Positions 48,168-56,983 of a stretch of 64,000 nucleotides of DNA are shown in pieces; the first letter of the stretch is position 1; the number at the start of each line of letters is the position of its first letter. The DNA is from Oligoflexales bacterium (GTDB lineage: Bacteria; Bdellovibrionota_B; Oligoflexia; Oligoflexales; RGVZ01). The notes beneath the pieces were generated by a model. That model saw nothing but the letters and a program-made list of their open reading frames with translations. It was not told the DNA's origin and ran no database searches. The position numbers were made by a program, and so were the translations under genes. The DNA lies in contig CANLUT010000002.1 of assembly GCA_947494335.1 (NCBI GenBank), positions 643,904 through 707,903 of the forward strand, written 5' to 3'.

Positions 48168-48945
48168 GTTGGCAGGATTCTGCCGCGATCAATTCTGGTT
48201 GAGATGTTTCAAATGTGGTCCATCCTTCATTGGGGGAACCACTGTCGGAGCACTCAATTTTCTTAGTCGAACAGGAAGCATCCGCAAATAGAAGTGACCC
48301 GCCAAGGTACCATCCAGAGGCCACGTCATTGACGATACATGCGGGAGTTGCTTGTTGTCCGGAACAGGGTGTCTTCAGTATCTTATTTTGTTTTAGTTTT
48401 TCCTGAACATACCATCCGCTGGTCGGCTGACTACCACAGGTTAAAATCTTTGACTGGCATTGGGTTGTGTGCTGAATGATGCGCCCCGACTGGTACCATC
48501 CCTCAGCAGGCGTGCCGAGGGCTTGGCAACTTACGGTACGCGATTGTGCACTCGCTTGCAGCTGAATGCAATTAGATGGTTTTGAAAGATCTTTAGAAGC
48601 GTTGATCTTAGCGATGACGGGTTTTCCTGTCAGTGAAATCGCAAGTTCGTCTGTGTTGGACATTGTAAGAATTAGAAGTCCATCTGATGGAATTTCGAGC
48701 TCTAGGTGACGAGTTGCCTCTTCTGAGCCTTTCCGTATCGTGATGTCAGCGGCATTGTATGCACTCGTGGAAGGCTTGATCTCAACGGCAAGAACTTCAG
48801 AATCGTTATCTGACATCTTCATGGAACAGTAAATGGAAGCATCGCGCAGCAAATTATTGTCTTCGCTCTCATTTGCAAGCTTGATGGTCTGACATGAGTT
48901 CACTAATAGAGAGGAACTCAAACCTAAATAAAGCAATTTCATCAT
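48136..48945 (-). CDS. Putative lipoprotein with four Cys/GWY repeats
   Basis: A 269-residue protein. The N-terminus MMKLLYLGLSSSLLVNSC ends in a plausible lipobox (VNSC, C18). Residues 40-130 are beta-rich without known domains. Residues 140-258 contain four repeats of about 31 residues: C140-C163, C170-C194, C203-C225 and C232-C258. Each has GWY (149-151, 177-179, 211-213) or GWT (241-243) between two cysteines. Consensus is roughly C-x(6-8)-GWY-x(11-15)-C, which suggests disulfide-bonded extracellular units. I do not recognise the family. The 3' end overlaps kdsA tail-to-tail by 32 bases, and the gene lies downstream of queG. Confidence 0.75.
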   Translation of the reverse strand: MMKLLYLGLSSSLLVNSCQTIKLANESEDNNLLRDASIYCSMKMSDNDSEVLAVEIKPSTSAYNAADITIRKGSEEATRHLELEIPSDGLLILTMSNTDELAISLTGKPVIAKINASKDLSKPSNCIQLQASAQSRTVSCQALGTPAEGWYQSGRIIQHTTQCQSKILTCGSQPTSGWYVQEKLKQNKILKTPCSGQQATPACIVNDVASGWYLGGSLLFADASCSTKKIECSDSGSPNEGWTTFETSQPELIAAESCQPNRNISYLAR

Positions 48946-48953
48946 CTGAGATC

Positions 48954-49055
48954 CTAATTTTGTTCCAACTTATTAGGTGGATCGACAGATTTGCGTACTT
49001 CTTTAAGATCGACGACGGCTTCAACGGCGTAAGCATCTAAATCAACGAGTTTTTT
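48954..49055 (-). pseudogene. Open reading fragment without start codon (possible gene remnant)
   Basis: A minus-strand frame of 33 codons reads KKLVDLDAYAVEAVVDLKEV and continues RKSVDPPNKLEQN before TAG. It has natural-looking amino acid composition but no ATG, GTG or TTG that would start it near its 5' end, and it is preceded by an in-frame TAA and a run of eight A residues. It fills the 122-base gap between queG and the GWY lipoprotein. It may be the 3' end of a decayed gene. Chance cannot be excluded. Confidence 0.25.
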
Positions 49056-49067
49056 TTAAAGTAATAT

Positions 49068-50177
49068 CTATTTTGTCAAAAAATCTATGGCTGCTTTTGC
49101 TGTGGCCTTTATGGTTGGGTCTTCATCCTCGCTCAAAATACCGAGGAGGTCTGTCACCCGCGCGTCTCGTCTGACGGTGGCTGCGATGATGGCGTTTCGT
49201 CTTAGTCCAGATCTTTTGGCTCTTGTCATCGGAGTCCCGCCAAATATCTCCTCATATTTGGCCTGATCCATCGTGGCCATCTCCAGTAGGTCAATACTAT
49301 CGATCTTGGTCAATGATTGGCTTTCGGGTGATGCGGGACGATGACGGTTATAAGGACAAACCAGCTGACAGATGTCGCATCCAAAGATGTATCTTGCAAC
49401 CCACTGCCAGTATTCCCGTGGAATTTCTCCGCGATGCTCAATGGTCCAATATGACAGACACTTGCGCGCATCGATACGGTAGTCTTGATCCAGTGCCCCG
49501 GTGGGACAGTGCACCTGGCATCGTCGACACGTTCCGCATCCCCCGCTCTCAGAGCGATTTTGATGGGTCGATTGTTTTTCCAAAATAAGTTCAGGATCAA
49601 ACCATGTACTGATGATTTCACCCAAAAGGAAGAAGCTACCCTGCTTTGGATGGATGGCGCAGGTGTTTTTGCCGATGAAAATGGAACCGGTTTTCGCTGC
49701 GATTGCTCGCTCAAGAAGGGGCGCAGAGTCTACGGTTATTCGGAATGACTCCTGTTCGCCCAGGATCTCCGATAGTTTTTTCGTGACTTTGGTCAACTTT
49801 GACCGCATGAACTTATGGTAATCAGCAATGCGGGCGTATTGAGCGACTTTGGGAGTCAATTCCATCTGTCCCAGGCTCCACTTGTCACCGAGAAAATAGT
49901 CAAATCCAAAAACAAAAGCTGACTTTGCATTTGGATGTAGAAGCGTTGGATTGTTTCTAATGGCCATATGATTGGCCATCCAAGTCATTCCAGCATGACG
50001 ACCCTCGTCAAGCCAGGTCTGATAGCGTTCCCCATCACGAGTCACATCTAGTGATGTAACCCCCATGAATTTAAGCCCGTTATCTTGAGCCGCTCGCGTT
50101 ATTTGGTCCAATAATGGTGATTCGTTATGATTAGAATTTCTCATGAGATCTATTTTTGCCAAAAATTTGACGGCCAT
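49068..50177 (-). CDS. queG: Epoxyqueuosine reductase QueG
   Basis: A 369-residue enzyme for the last step of queuosine synthesis on tRNA, reducing epoxyqueuosine. QueG is cobalamin-dependent with two [4Fe-4S] clusters. The N-terminal DUF1730-type region includes VDSAPLLERAIAAKTGSIFIG. Cluster ligands are CGTCRRCQVHCPTGA and CDICQLVCPYN, and the C-terminus (about 295-369) looks like HEAT repeats (RNAIIAATVRRDARVTDLLG). An internal ATG at 50144 (MRNSNHNES) could be the start; neither start has a clear ribosome-binding site. Confidence 0.93.
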   Translation of the reverse strand: MAVKFLAKIDLMRNSNHNESPLLDQITRAAQDNGLKFMGVTSLDVTRDGERYQTWLDEGRHAGMTWMANHMAIRNNPTLLHPNAKSAFVFGFDYFLGDKWSLGQMELTPKVAQYARIADYHKFMRSKLTKVTKKLSEILGEQESFRITVDSAPLLERAIAAKTGSIFIGKNTCAIHPKQGSFFLLGEIISTWFDPELILEKQSTHQNRSESGGCGTCRRCQVHCPTGALDQDYRIDARKCLSYWTIEHRGEIPREYWQWVARYIFGCDICQLVCPYNRHRPASPESQSLTKIDSIDLLEMATMDQAKYEEIFGGTPMTRAKRSGLRRNAIIAATVRRDARVTDLLGILSEDEDPTIKATAKAAIDFLTK

Positions 50178-50265
50178 TTCGCAGTGCCGGTAAAATTAAG
50201 TTTAATCCTGAATCTGAAAATTCTCCAGGTGATGGACAACAATTCGTGGCGTTAGGAGTACGCGC

Positions 50266-51723
50266 ATGCAAACACAGGTACGTGGAAAAGTAGGCTGTTT
50301 GAAAATTGCTCTCATGAGCGCGATGCTGGTCGGCGGAGCTATGACAGCTCAGGCACACGTGGGATCGCACCTGCAAGGCGGTAAGGCCTCAATCGTCACG
50401 ATCAAGCTGAAAGATTATAATCTTGGCCTGCGTCAATTGATCAGTGAGGGATTTGATATCGCTGGTGTCGACGTCACCAATGGAACTGTTGATGTGGTTG
50501 TTGGACAAGCCGTGGTTGGTGAACTAAGTGCCCTTCAGCTTGGCAAAATCACTCAAACAAAAGATGTTAATCCCGAGGTAGCCCCGGATCCTGGTTACAA
50601 AACCTACGCGGAGTTAACGACAATTCTCGAAGAATACCGCAACCGTTTCCCAGGCATCCTTTCAGTAGAGTCGATTGGTAAAAGCCATGAGGGTCGGGAT
50701 ATTTGGGCTGTAAAAATCAGTGATAACGTAGAGGCGGAAGAAAATGAGCCAGTCGTATTTTTTAATGCGATGCATCATGCGCGCGAGGTCATGACGACCG
50801 AAATCGCGATTGATATTATCGATCAGCTGACCGGCACGTACTCATCAAACTCAAGAACTCAGAGTTGGGTTAACGATAACGTGATCTGGATTGTTCCCAT
50901 GGTCAATCCTGATGGAAATAATAAAGTTTGGACTGCTAACAATATGTGGCGCAAGAACACGCGCGAAGGTTATGGTGTTGACATCAATCGCAACTACCCC
51001 TTCGCGTGGGGGACATGCAACGGGAGCAGCGGCAGCACCTACAGTGACACTTACAGAGGCCCGGGCGCAGGAAGTGAGCCTGAGACTCAAGCAATGATGG
51101 GTCTGGTTAATAGGATCAAGCCGGTTCTTTCCATCAGCTATCACTCGTATAGTGAATTGGTCATTTACCCCTACGGATGTGATGGAGAGCACACGCCGGA
51201 CCGAGATGTCGTAGAAAGTCTTGGTCGTCAGTTGGCAGGTAGACTACCAAAAGATGGTTCGTCTGGAACTTACGATCCCGGTACGTCATGGGAGTTGCTG
51301 TACGCGGTCGATGGAGGCGATATCGACTGGTACTACAATGAGCATCAAGTTCTACCTTACGTGATCGAAGTCAGTTCATCGGCTCAGGGATTTCAGCCCC
51401 CGTTTAGCTGGCGTCAAAGAACGGTGGAAAAAAACCGCGCTGGTTGGGGGTTTATGATCGATCGTCTTGCCCAAAGCGGCATTCGAGCTTCGGTCTTTGT
51501 TGATAACCAGATGGCGGTAGATGGAACAGTCACTTTGACCCCGATGAACCAGTCGGCTGTATCAGCAGAATCTGGACGTGTTTACAAAGTTAAGTCTGAT
51601 GGAACATTCCATATCGTTGCTGAACCCGGGATGTACAAATTGACGGTGACATCAGGTGATAAGACTGAGGCTCGCGAAATCATGGTCGCTGGACAGCGTG
51701 AAGATATGGTGTTCAAGCTTTAA
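50266..51723 (+). CDS. Secreted M14-family zinc carboxypeptidase
   Basis: A 485-residue exported metallopeptidase. The signal peptide ends AMTAQA (residue 30) and a propeptide-like region spans about 31-110. The peptidase domain has zinc ligands H171 and E174 (HARE) and H293 (SYHSYS), substrate-binding NRNY (241-244) and catalytic E368 (YVIEVS). A C-terminal beta-sandwich-like domain (about 400-485, ASVFVDNQMAVDGTVTLTP) resembles carboxypeptidase regulatory-like modules. It probably trims peptides outside the inner membrane. AGGAG precedes the ATG, and a terminator follows. Confidence 0.93.
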   Translation: MQTQVRGKVGCLKIALMSAMLVGGAMTAQAHVGSHLQGGKASIVTIKLKDYNLGLRQLISEGFDIAGVDVTNGTVDVVVGQAVVGELSALQLGKITQTKDVNPEVAPDPGYKTYAELTTILEEYRNRFPGILSVESIGKSHEGRDIWAVKISDNVEAEENEPVVFFNAMHHAREVMTTEIAIDIIDQLTGTYSSNSRTQSWVNDNVIWIVPMVNPDGNNKVWTANNMWRKNTREGYGVDINRNYPFAWGTCNGSSGSTYSDTYRGPGAGSEPETQAMMGLVNRIKPVLSISYHSYSELVIYPYGCDGEHTPDRDVVESLGRQLAGRLPKDGSSGTYDPGTSWELLYAVDGGDIDWYYNEHQVLPYVIEVSSSAQGFQPPFSWRQRTVEKNRAGWGFMIDRLAQSGIRASVFVDNQMAVDGTVTLTPMNQSAVSAESGRVYKVKSDGTFHIVAEPGMYKLTVTSGDKTEAREIMVAGQREDMVFKL

Positions 51724-51745
51724 CGCATCCGACGAAAAAAATTGC

Positions 51746-51787
51746 ACTCCGGCCGAGTGAGCCTAGCTTCGCCAGCCGGAGTTTTTT
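51746..51787 (+). terminator. Intrinsic terminator after the M14 peptidase
   Basis: ACTCCGGC (51746-51753) pairs with GCCGGAGT (51775-51782), followed by six T residues (51782-51787). The loop holds the stop codon of the convergent aroE gene, so the terminator of one gene is built inside the 3' end of the other. Confidence 0.82.
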
Positions 51788-52635
51788 ATTCCTAAGACCA
51801 AGTCATCATATGATGCCGCCTTCCCCCACCAAATTTGTTGGCTGAGTCGCGCCTGTTCAATCAGCATGGGAAGTCCGTCTTGGCAGCGAAGTCCCCGTGC
51901 GATAGCAGCGAAGTATAAGGCACTGGGCGTATCGTAAATTAGGTCTACAAAAAGATCATCGTTTGACATGTAATCAAGTGCAGGGATCATGTTTTCCAAA
52001 GAGTTTCCTGTCTTTGGAGCGCTGGTAGCCTGAATGACTAAACGACGTTGTCCTTGAGTTTGCTTCATGGAATCACAAAAAGACTCTGCTGAGATATCTC
52101 GTAAGGTGAGCATCTGCGCGGTCACTCGCTGGTCGTTGACGTGAAGTCGTTGATCGTTTGATCGTGAGCGTCGATGGACGATGACTGGTAGTAGTCTATC
52201 GTTTGAGGCTAGCGTAATAGCTGATACGACTGCTTGAGCGGCGCCTCCTGAACCTAGCACAATCGCCATCTCAAAGTCGTCTATAGTGGCATTAGAGCGC
52301 TCAAGCGCCCGTAAAAATCCGTCCCCATCGGTCGAGTGCCCCGCCCAACCTGTTTGGGTTCTCGAGAGTGTGTTAACGGAGGCGAGTCCTTCGGACTCCA
52401 CCAGGGACGCGACAAGGTTTTTGTGGGGCATCGTAACGTTGAGGCCCTGTCCACCCATGTGCCAAAAGATATCGAGGAATGCAGCGACTTTGTCAGCTGT
52501 GATGTCAAAATTAAGGTATACGAGGTCTTTTCGAAATAAATTTGCGGCATGATTATGGATTGCCGGCGATAACGTGGTCTTAACGCCGTGACTCAAGAGG
52601 CCGAATAGCTTTGTATCTCCAGTGATAGTGGCCAT
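51763..52635 (-). CDS. aroE: Shikimate dehydrogenase
   Basis: A 290-residue NADP-dependent enzyme that reduces 3-dehydroshikimate to shikimate in aromatic amino acid synthesis. Signatures are GLLSHGVKTTLSPAIHNHAA (substrate Ser pair), LNVTMPHKN with the catalytic Lys, STDGDGFLRAL with Asp, and the nucleotide-binding LGSGGAAQAVVSA. The C-terminus is somewhat divergent from E. coli. It is 32 bases downstream of the membrane-anchored gene on the same strand. Confidence 0.9.
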   Translation of the reverse strand: MATITGDTKLFGLLSHGVKTTLSPAIHNHAANLFRKDLVYLNFDITADKVAAFLDIFWHMGGQGLNVTMPHKNLVASLVESEGLASVNTLSRTQTGWAGHSTDGDGFLRALERSNATIDDFEMAIVLGSGGAAQAVVSAITLASNDRLLPVIVHRRSRSNDQRLHVNDQRVTAQMLTLRDISAESFCDSMKQTQGQRRLVIQATSAPKTGNSLENMIPALDYMSNDDLFVDLIYDTPSALYFAAIARGLRCQDGLPMLIEQARLSQQIWWGKAASYDDLVLGIKNSGWRS

Positions 52636-52667
52636 CGTGGGTTTGTGCCCTACTGCTGAAAGGATGT

Positions 52668-53129
52668 TTAGGCGTGTAGATGCTTTAGATAGTTAATCAT
52701 CGAGTCTTGCAGGGTCATAGATGAACCTGGAACATTTAATTTCAGACTCACCAAATAATTATGGTTTTGGCCACCTATTGGTTTTACTTTGGCAACCGTA
52801 CCGACAACCAAAGTCTTATCACTGGGAAATCCAGGAAGTGATGATAGATTCATTTCAAGCGCCTCGCCCCGGGTCGGTGCTTCGGTCATGACCAGTCGCA
52901 TCTGATCCAAATCAAGGGTTCTTACAAACCCCGTAAGCTCCCTGCCAGACCTCTTAAAAAGTATTTTCAAAAACAGGTGGTGTACGGCAAAGCTTCTGGC
53001 GCGTAGGCTCCTTGAAGAAATGATTCCGATCAAAATGACCACGCACAGAATAAACAGAACAACGGGCAGGCTCAGATTGTGGACGTCCCCTGATGATCGG
53101 GAAGTTGCCTCAATTCCTATGCTGTCCAT
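52668..53129 (-). CDS. Hypothetical membrane-anchored protein (possible PilZ-like domain)
   Basis: A 153-residue protein. One membrane segment (about 21-41, LPVVLFILCVVILIGIISS) is followed by a basic stretch and a beta-rich cytoplasmic domain: MRLVMTEAPTRGEALEMNLS, then VVGTVAKVKPIGGQNHNYLV. The spacing of hydrophobic strands vaguely resembles PilZ domains, but the c-di-GMP-binding RxxxR and (D/N)xSxxG motifs are not seen. Function unknown. It is probably cotranscribed with aroE. GGAGGAACC precedes the ATG. Confidence 0.65.
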   Translation of the reverse strand: MDSIGIEATSRSSGDVHNLSLPVVLFILCVVILIGIISSRSLRARSFAVHHLFLKILFKRSGRELTGFVRTLDLDQMRLVMTEAPTRGEALEMNLSSLPGFPSDKTLVVGTVAKVKPIGGQNHNYLVSLKLNVPGSSMTLQDSMINYLKHLHA

Positions 53130-53265
53130 GGTTCCTCCGCTTGAAATAAGAGATTGACCAAATAACGCTCTCTCGCTAATGGACGATTCTACTTCGAATG
53201 TCGACGCCGGGACGTCGGGAGTACATTAAAAAATAGAATTTGACTATATGAAATGATGAAATCCC

Positions 53266-54234
53266 ATGATCGTTGCTAATAATCTAGAAATATTGCATAA
53301 ATTACTGCCTCCTCACCCTGTGCGGATTGCTCTTGGTAATTTTGATGGCGTGCATTTGGGTCACCGAAAGCTTCTCGGGCAGCTGGTTGCAAAGTGTAAA
53401 GCAAACGCAGAATCCAGTGTTGTTGTCACTTTTTCCCCCCATCCAGCCCAATTTTTTGGGCGGAATAAGGACTTTCGTAAGATCGACACTCCTGCTGTCC
53501 AACAAACCATTTTTAGGGACTTGGGCGTGGACGCGACTCTTGAATTGGCTTTTAACGAGCAGTTGGCCTCCCTGACGGGTGACGAATTCGTTGACTCGTT
53601 TCTCAAAATTCTTCCTGTTCGTGAGATCCTTGTGGGGGAGGACTTCCGTTTTGGCAAAGCCAGAGCATCTGGCTTAGACACGCTTCAAGCGAACGGAAAA
53701 AGTCGCGGATTTGATGTGACGGTTGTAAAGACCGTTGAAACGGATGGCGCTGCGGTCAGCAGTTCTCGTCTTCGTGCACTCATTGCGCAGGATGGCGACA
53801 TGCTCTTGGTCAACAAATACTTGGCTAGGCCCTTTTGTCTGCAGGGTGTGGTTACTGATGGAAGAAAAATTGGTCGCACTTTGGGCTTCCCAACTGCAAA
53901 CCTTAGCCACCTGACCCAAGTCATTCCAAAAACCGGTGTTTATGCAGGATGGCTTTCCTCTGCGGAAAACTTAAGCGATGGGCGGATTGTTGCAACGGAT
54001 TTGCCTTGTGTTGTCAACGTGGGAGTCCGTCCTACCTTCGGCAGTGACTCGACCTTAGCGGTTGAAGCCCATGTATATGGACCAAATGGCAACAATCTCA
54101 ATCTCTATCATCAGACTGTTTTTTTAAAATTCATCCGGCGCATTCGCGCTGAGCGTCGATTTGAATCGGCGGATGACTTAAAGCAACAAATTTTAAAAGA
54201 TATTGAGGCTGCACAAGAGGCGCTTGCCCACTGA
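53266..54234 (+). CDS. ribF: Bifunctional riboflavin kinase / FAD synthetase
   Basis: A 322-residue enzyme that makes FMN and then FAD. The N-terminal nucleotidyltransferase has GNFDGVHLGHRKLL (residues 25-38) and VGEDFRFGKARASG, and the C-terminal kinase has GRKIGRTLGFPTANLSHL and KTGVYAGW. All expected blocks are present at normal length. Flavin supply fits the flavoproteins in the window (complex I elsewhere, the nitronate oxygenase). Divergent from the minus-strand aroE operon. Confidence 0.95.
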   Translation: MIVANNLEILHKLLPPHPVRIALGNFDGVHLGHRKLLGQLVAKCKANAESSVVVTFSPHPAQFFGRNKDFRKIDTPAVQQTIFRDLGVDATLELAFNEQLASLTGDEFVDSFLKILPVREILVGEDFRFGKARASGLDTLQANGKSRGFDVTVVKTVETDGAAVSSSRLRALIAQDGDMLLVNKYLARPFCLQGVVTDGRKIGRTLGFPTANLSHLTQVIPKTGVYAGWLSSAENLSDGRIVATDLPCVVNVGVRPTFGSDSTLAVEAHVYGPNGNNLNLYHQTVFLKFIRRIRAERRFESADDLKQQILKDIEAAQEALAH

Positions 54235-54307
54235 TGCTCTAGCACCAGAAGATTGAATGTGCTACACATATTGGTAGCTTGTGCATCAATCCGGAAAGTC
54301 TTGGCGA

Positions 54308-56026
54308 ATGTACGTTCGTTCCTCCTCTACTCACACTCAGACAGTTGCAGCCATTGATATTGGTAGCAATTCCATTCACCTTAGCGTTGCCCGCATGGAT
54401 AAGTCCGGGCACCTGGAAATCCTGGATTCGGAAAAGATTAGTGTTCGCCTGGGAGAGTTTCTCATGGCTGACGGCAACATGTCGCAAGAGGGTCAGAAGA
54501 GAGCTACGCGCACTATTGCTCACATGGCCAAGATTGCTAGCGCATATGGCGCTACAATTAGGGCCGTGGCGACTCACTCTTTCAGGGAGGCAAAAAATCA
54601 TCAATTATTGATGGATCAAATTCACGACAAAACCGGTGTGAAGATTGAACTGATCGACGGTGTTGAAGAGGCTCGCCTTGTATATCTCGGTATGCGATAT
54701 GCATTGCCGATCGAAAACATGACCTGCTTGGGAATGGATATCGGTGGTGGCAGTACAGAAATCATTTTAGCTCGCGGAGAGCATATCAAATTTGTTACCA
54801 GCGTTAAGCTCGGCGCAGTTACTTTGACGGCAAAGCATTTCAAAAAGAAAATTGCGACATCCTCCGAAATCAAAAAACTTCATGAGTACATCAATCTCCG
54901 GCTTGAGCCTCTAGGCGGCGAAGTTGAGAAAAAATCATTTAAAAAAGCAGTTGCATCGTCTGGAACTGCAAAAGCGATTGCCGTGATGCATAGCCGACTT
55001 TTTCGCAAGCGGATCTTGGTTGATGAAAACGGTTATAAGCTTCCGGTGAAGGATGTGCGCGCACTTTTAGGTGCTATGGAGCGTCTGAAAAATCCAAAGC
55101 GAATAAAAGACGTTTTGGGAGTCGACGCATCCCGCGCTGATATCATTTTAGCCGGTGCCGCCATCATGCATGAGGTTTCCCGTGTATTTGGGGTAAGTGA
55201 GTGGACCATAACATCTTTTGGCTTACGCGAGGGCGTCATTGTTGACAGCTTCAGGCGTATGGCGGGTGAAAGAGTTGGACGAGCCAGAGACATTCGAGGG
55301 GAAAGTGCTCGCCAATTGGCAGAGACCTGGCAGGTGGATGCTGATCAGGCGTCGAACGTTGCCAAGCTGGCGCTGGAAATTTTTGATAAAATTGCTGATT
55401 CACTGCATCCTGTTCAGGTCAAAGAGCAGTGGCTGGACGACCGAGAATTACTCCACGTTGCAGCTTGGTTGCACGAAGCTGGAAAATTCATTTCGCAGTC
55501 GTCTTATCATAAACACTCTTATTATTTGATTAACAACGGCCGTCTTCTTGGTTTCACACAGGATGAGCGTCATTTAATTGCTCTTGTCGCCATGCATCAC
55601 AGGAAGGCTGAACCTAAGTTTGATCAAGGTGAGCTTGGTGGCTTGCATAGGCCTGAGTTTGAACGTGTGGAGTTCCTCGCTGGGATTTTGCGATTAGCCG
55701 TTGCCCTAAACCGCTCCCGCAAAGGAACCATTAAGGGAATTACCGTTCGCAGAGGTAAAACTCCAGAAATCAAATTCAGGTTAAAAGACGGCGCCGATCC
55801 TTTGGTGGAGCTTCAGCAGGTTGAAAGAGAGCAGGATTCTCTGGAGAAAGCAATGGGTTGGCATTTTATTGTGGACTACGAGCGTTGCTCTGTGCGAGGA
55901 CTAAAACGTAGAGTGGCTAAAAAGAAAAGCGTTAAACGCAAGAGATCAGTGACAAAATTGGCAGAGCGATTAATCCGAAGTGGTCGCCATCGATCAAAAA
56001 AAAGACTTGCGACAAAAAAGAAATAG
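54308..56026 (+). CDS. Ppx/GppA family phosphatase
   Basis: About 572 residues. The ASKHA-fold N-terminal half has AAIDIGSNSIHL, ATHSFREAKN and MDIGGGSTEIILARGE, typical of exopolyphosphatase / pppGpp phosphohydrolase. The C-terminal half (about 330-490) has HD-like helical sequence (HVAAWLHEAGKF, HHRKAEP). The last 40 residues are strongly basic (KRKRSVTKLAERLIRSG...). I chose ATG 54308; a GTG at 54281 would add 9 residues. It could link polyphosphate or the stringent alarmone to metabolism. The exact substrate is not clear. Confidence 0.88.
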   Translation: MYVRSSSTHTQTVAAIDIGSNSIHLSVARMDKSGHLEILDSEKISVRLGEFLMADGNMSQEGQKRATRTIAHMAKIASAYGATIRAVATHSFREAKNHQLLMDQIHDKTGVKIELIDGVEEARLVYLGMRYALPIENMTCLGMDIGGGSTEIILARGEHIKFVTSVKLGAVTLTAKHFKKKIATSSEIKKLHEYINLRLEPLGGEVEKKSFKKAVASSGTAKAIAVMHSRLFRKRILVDENGYKLPVKDVRALLGAMERLKNPKRIKDVLGVDASRADIILAGAAIMHEVSRVFGVSEWTITSFGLREGVIVDSFRRMAGERVGRARDIRGESARQLAETWQVDADQASNVAKLALEIFDKIADSLHPVQVKEQWLDDRELLHVAAWLHEAGKFISQSSYHKHSYYLINNGRLLGFTQDERHLIALVAMHHRKAEPKFDQGELGGLHRPEFERVEFLAGILRLAVALNRSRKGTIKGITVRRGKTPEIKFRLKDGADPLVELQQVEREQDSLEKAMGWHFIVDYERCSVRGLKRRVAKKKSVKRKRSVTKLAERLIRSGRHRSKKRLATKKK

Positions 56027-56047
56027 CCTTGAATTACGGAGTGCTCC

Positions 56048-56983
56048 TTGGCTGGAAAATTCTCACAGACTCAGACCTACAGTCAGTATGTGGCATCTCT
56101 TAAGCCGTTGTTAGCGGCAAAAAGTCAGACTGAATGGCCGAAAATCATAGTATTGACTGGTTCGTCTGTTTATTTGCAGCAGCGCACCTGCCAAGCGTTG
56201 ATCGCGGCATGGAAGACGTTTGAATTGGGTGATCCCCAATCTATCGAGGTCTCTGAGACGCAGCAGTCTGAATTTCGCTCGTTATGGTCCCAAGTAAGTC
56301 TTTTTGAGCCGAATACACTTTTTATTTGTAGGCGCTCGCAGCAAAATCGAGCTTTTGGTTCGTGGCTCTCTGAGATCAAATCTGTTCAGGATATTAAGTC
56401 GAATTTTGTCTTCGAATTTTCTGAAAAGTTGTCAGCGGATGTCGTGAAGCAATTATCGAGGCTTGGAGTTGTGACGGTCAACTGCGTTGAGCCATCTGCC
56501 TCCCAGGAATTTGAGAGAGTTGCAGAATCTTTTTGCAGGCGCAGAAGTTTGTCACTGGCTCCTGATGCTATTAGGTTGGTCGTAGATTCGATGGGACATG
56601 ACCTTGCAAAAATCGAAAATCAAATTGATATACTGTCGCTTCAGTTCCATGGCGTTAACAGAACTCTCAGTCGTATCGATGTCGCGTCATCAATTGGTAC
56701 GCTGCGCGAAGACGACGTTTTTGAACTTTTTGACGCTCTTCGCAGGAATAATCTAGCCGAGGCTCACTTACTTTCTGAGGCATTCATTGATCGTGGTGAA
56801 TCCGCCATAGCATTGACAGGAATTTTTGCGCGATTTGCTCGAGAGCAAATTGAAAAAGCCGGTTCGCGAAAAGGAATCGTACCGCTCAGCGCTTGCGCTT
56901 CAGCCGATCGGCGTTTGAAGTCGTCGCGAGTCGACGAGTCATTGATCATTTCGTCCATCATTGACTCGTTTACGGTGGTTTAA
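56048..56983 (+). CDS. holA: DNA polymerase III delta subunit (clamp loader)
   Basis: A 311-residue protein with the HolA plan: an N-terminal domain (KIIVLTGSSVYLQQRTCQALIAAW), a middle region (LFEPNTLFICRR) and a C-terminal helical collar part (DDVFELFDALRRNNLAEAHLL). HolA opens the beta sliding clamp. Similarity is moderate, as usual for delta subunits. It starts with TTG 56048 behind GGAG. The stop TAA shares a base with the next ATG (56981-56983). Confidence 0.8.
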   Translation: MAGKFSQTQTYSQYVASLKPLLAAKSQTEWPKIIVLTGSSVYLQQRTCQALIAAWKTFELGDPQSIEVSETQQSEFRSLWSQVSLFEPNTLFICRRSQQNRAFGSWLSEIKSVQDIKSNFVFEFSEKLSADVVKQLSRLGVVTVNCVEPSASQEFERVAESFCRRRSLSLAPDAIRLVVDSMGHDLAKIENQIDILSLQFHGVNRTLSRIDVASSIGTLREDDVFELFDALRRNNLAEAHLLSEAFIDRGESAIALTGIFARFAREQIEKAGSRKGIVPLSACASADRRLKSSRVDESLIISSIIDSFTVV

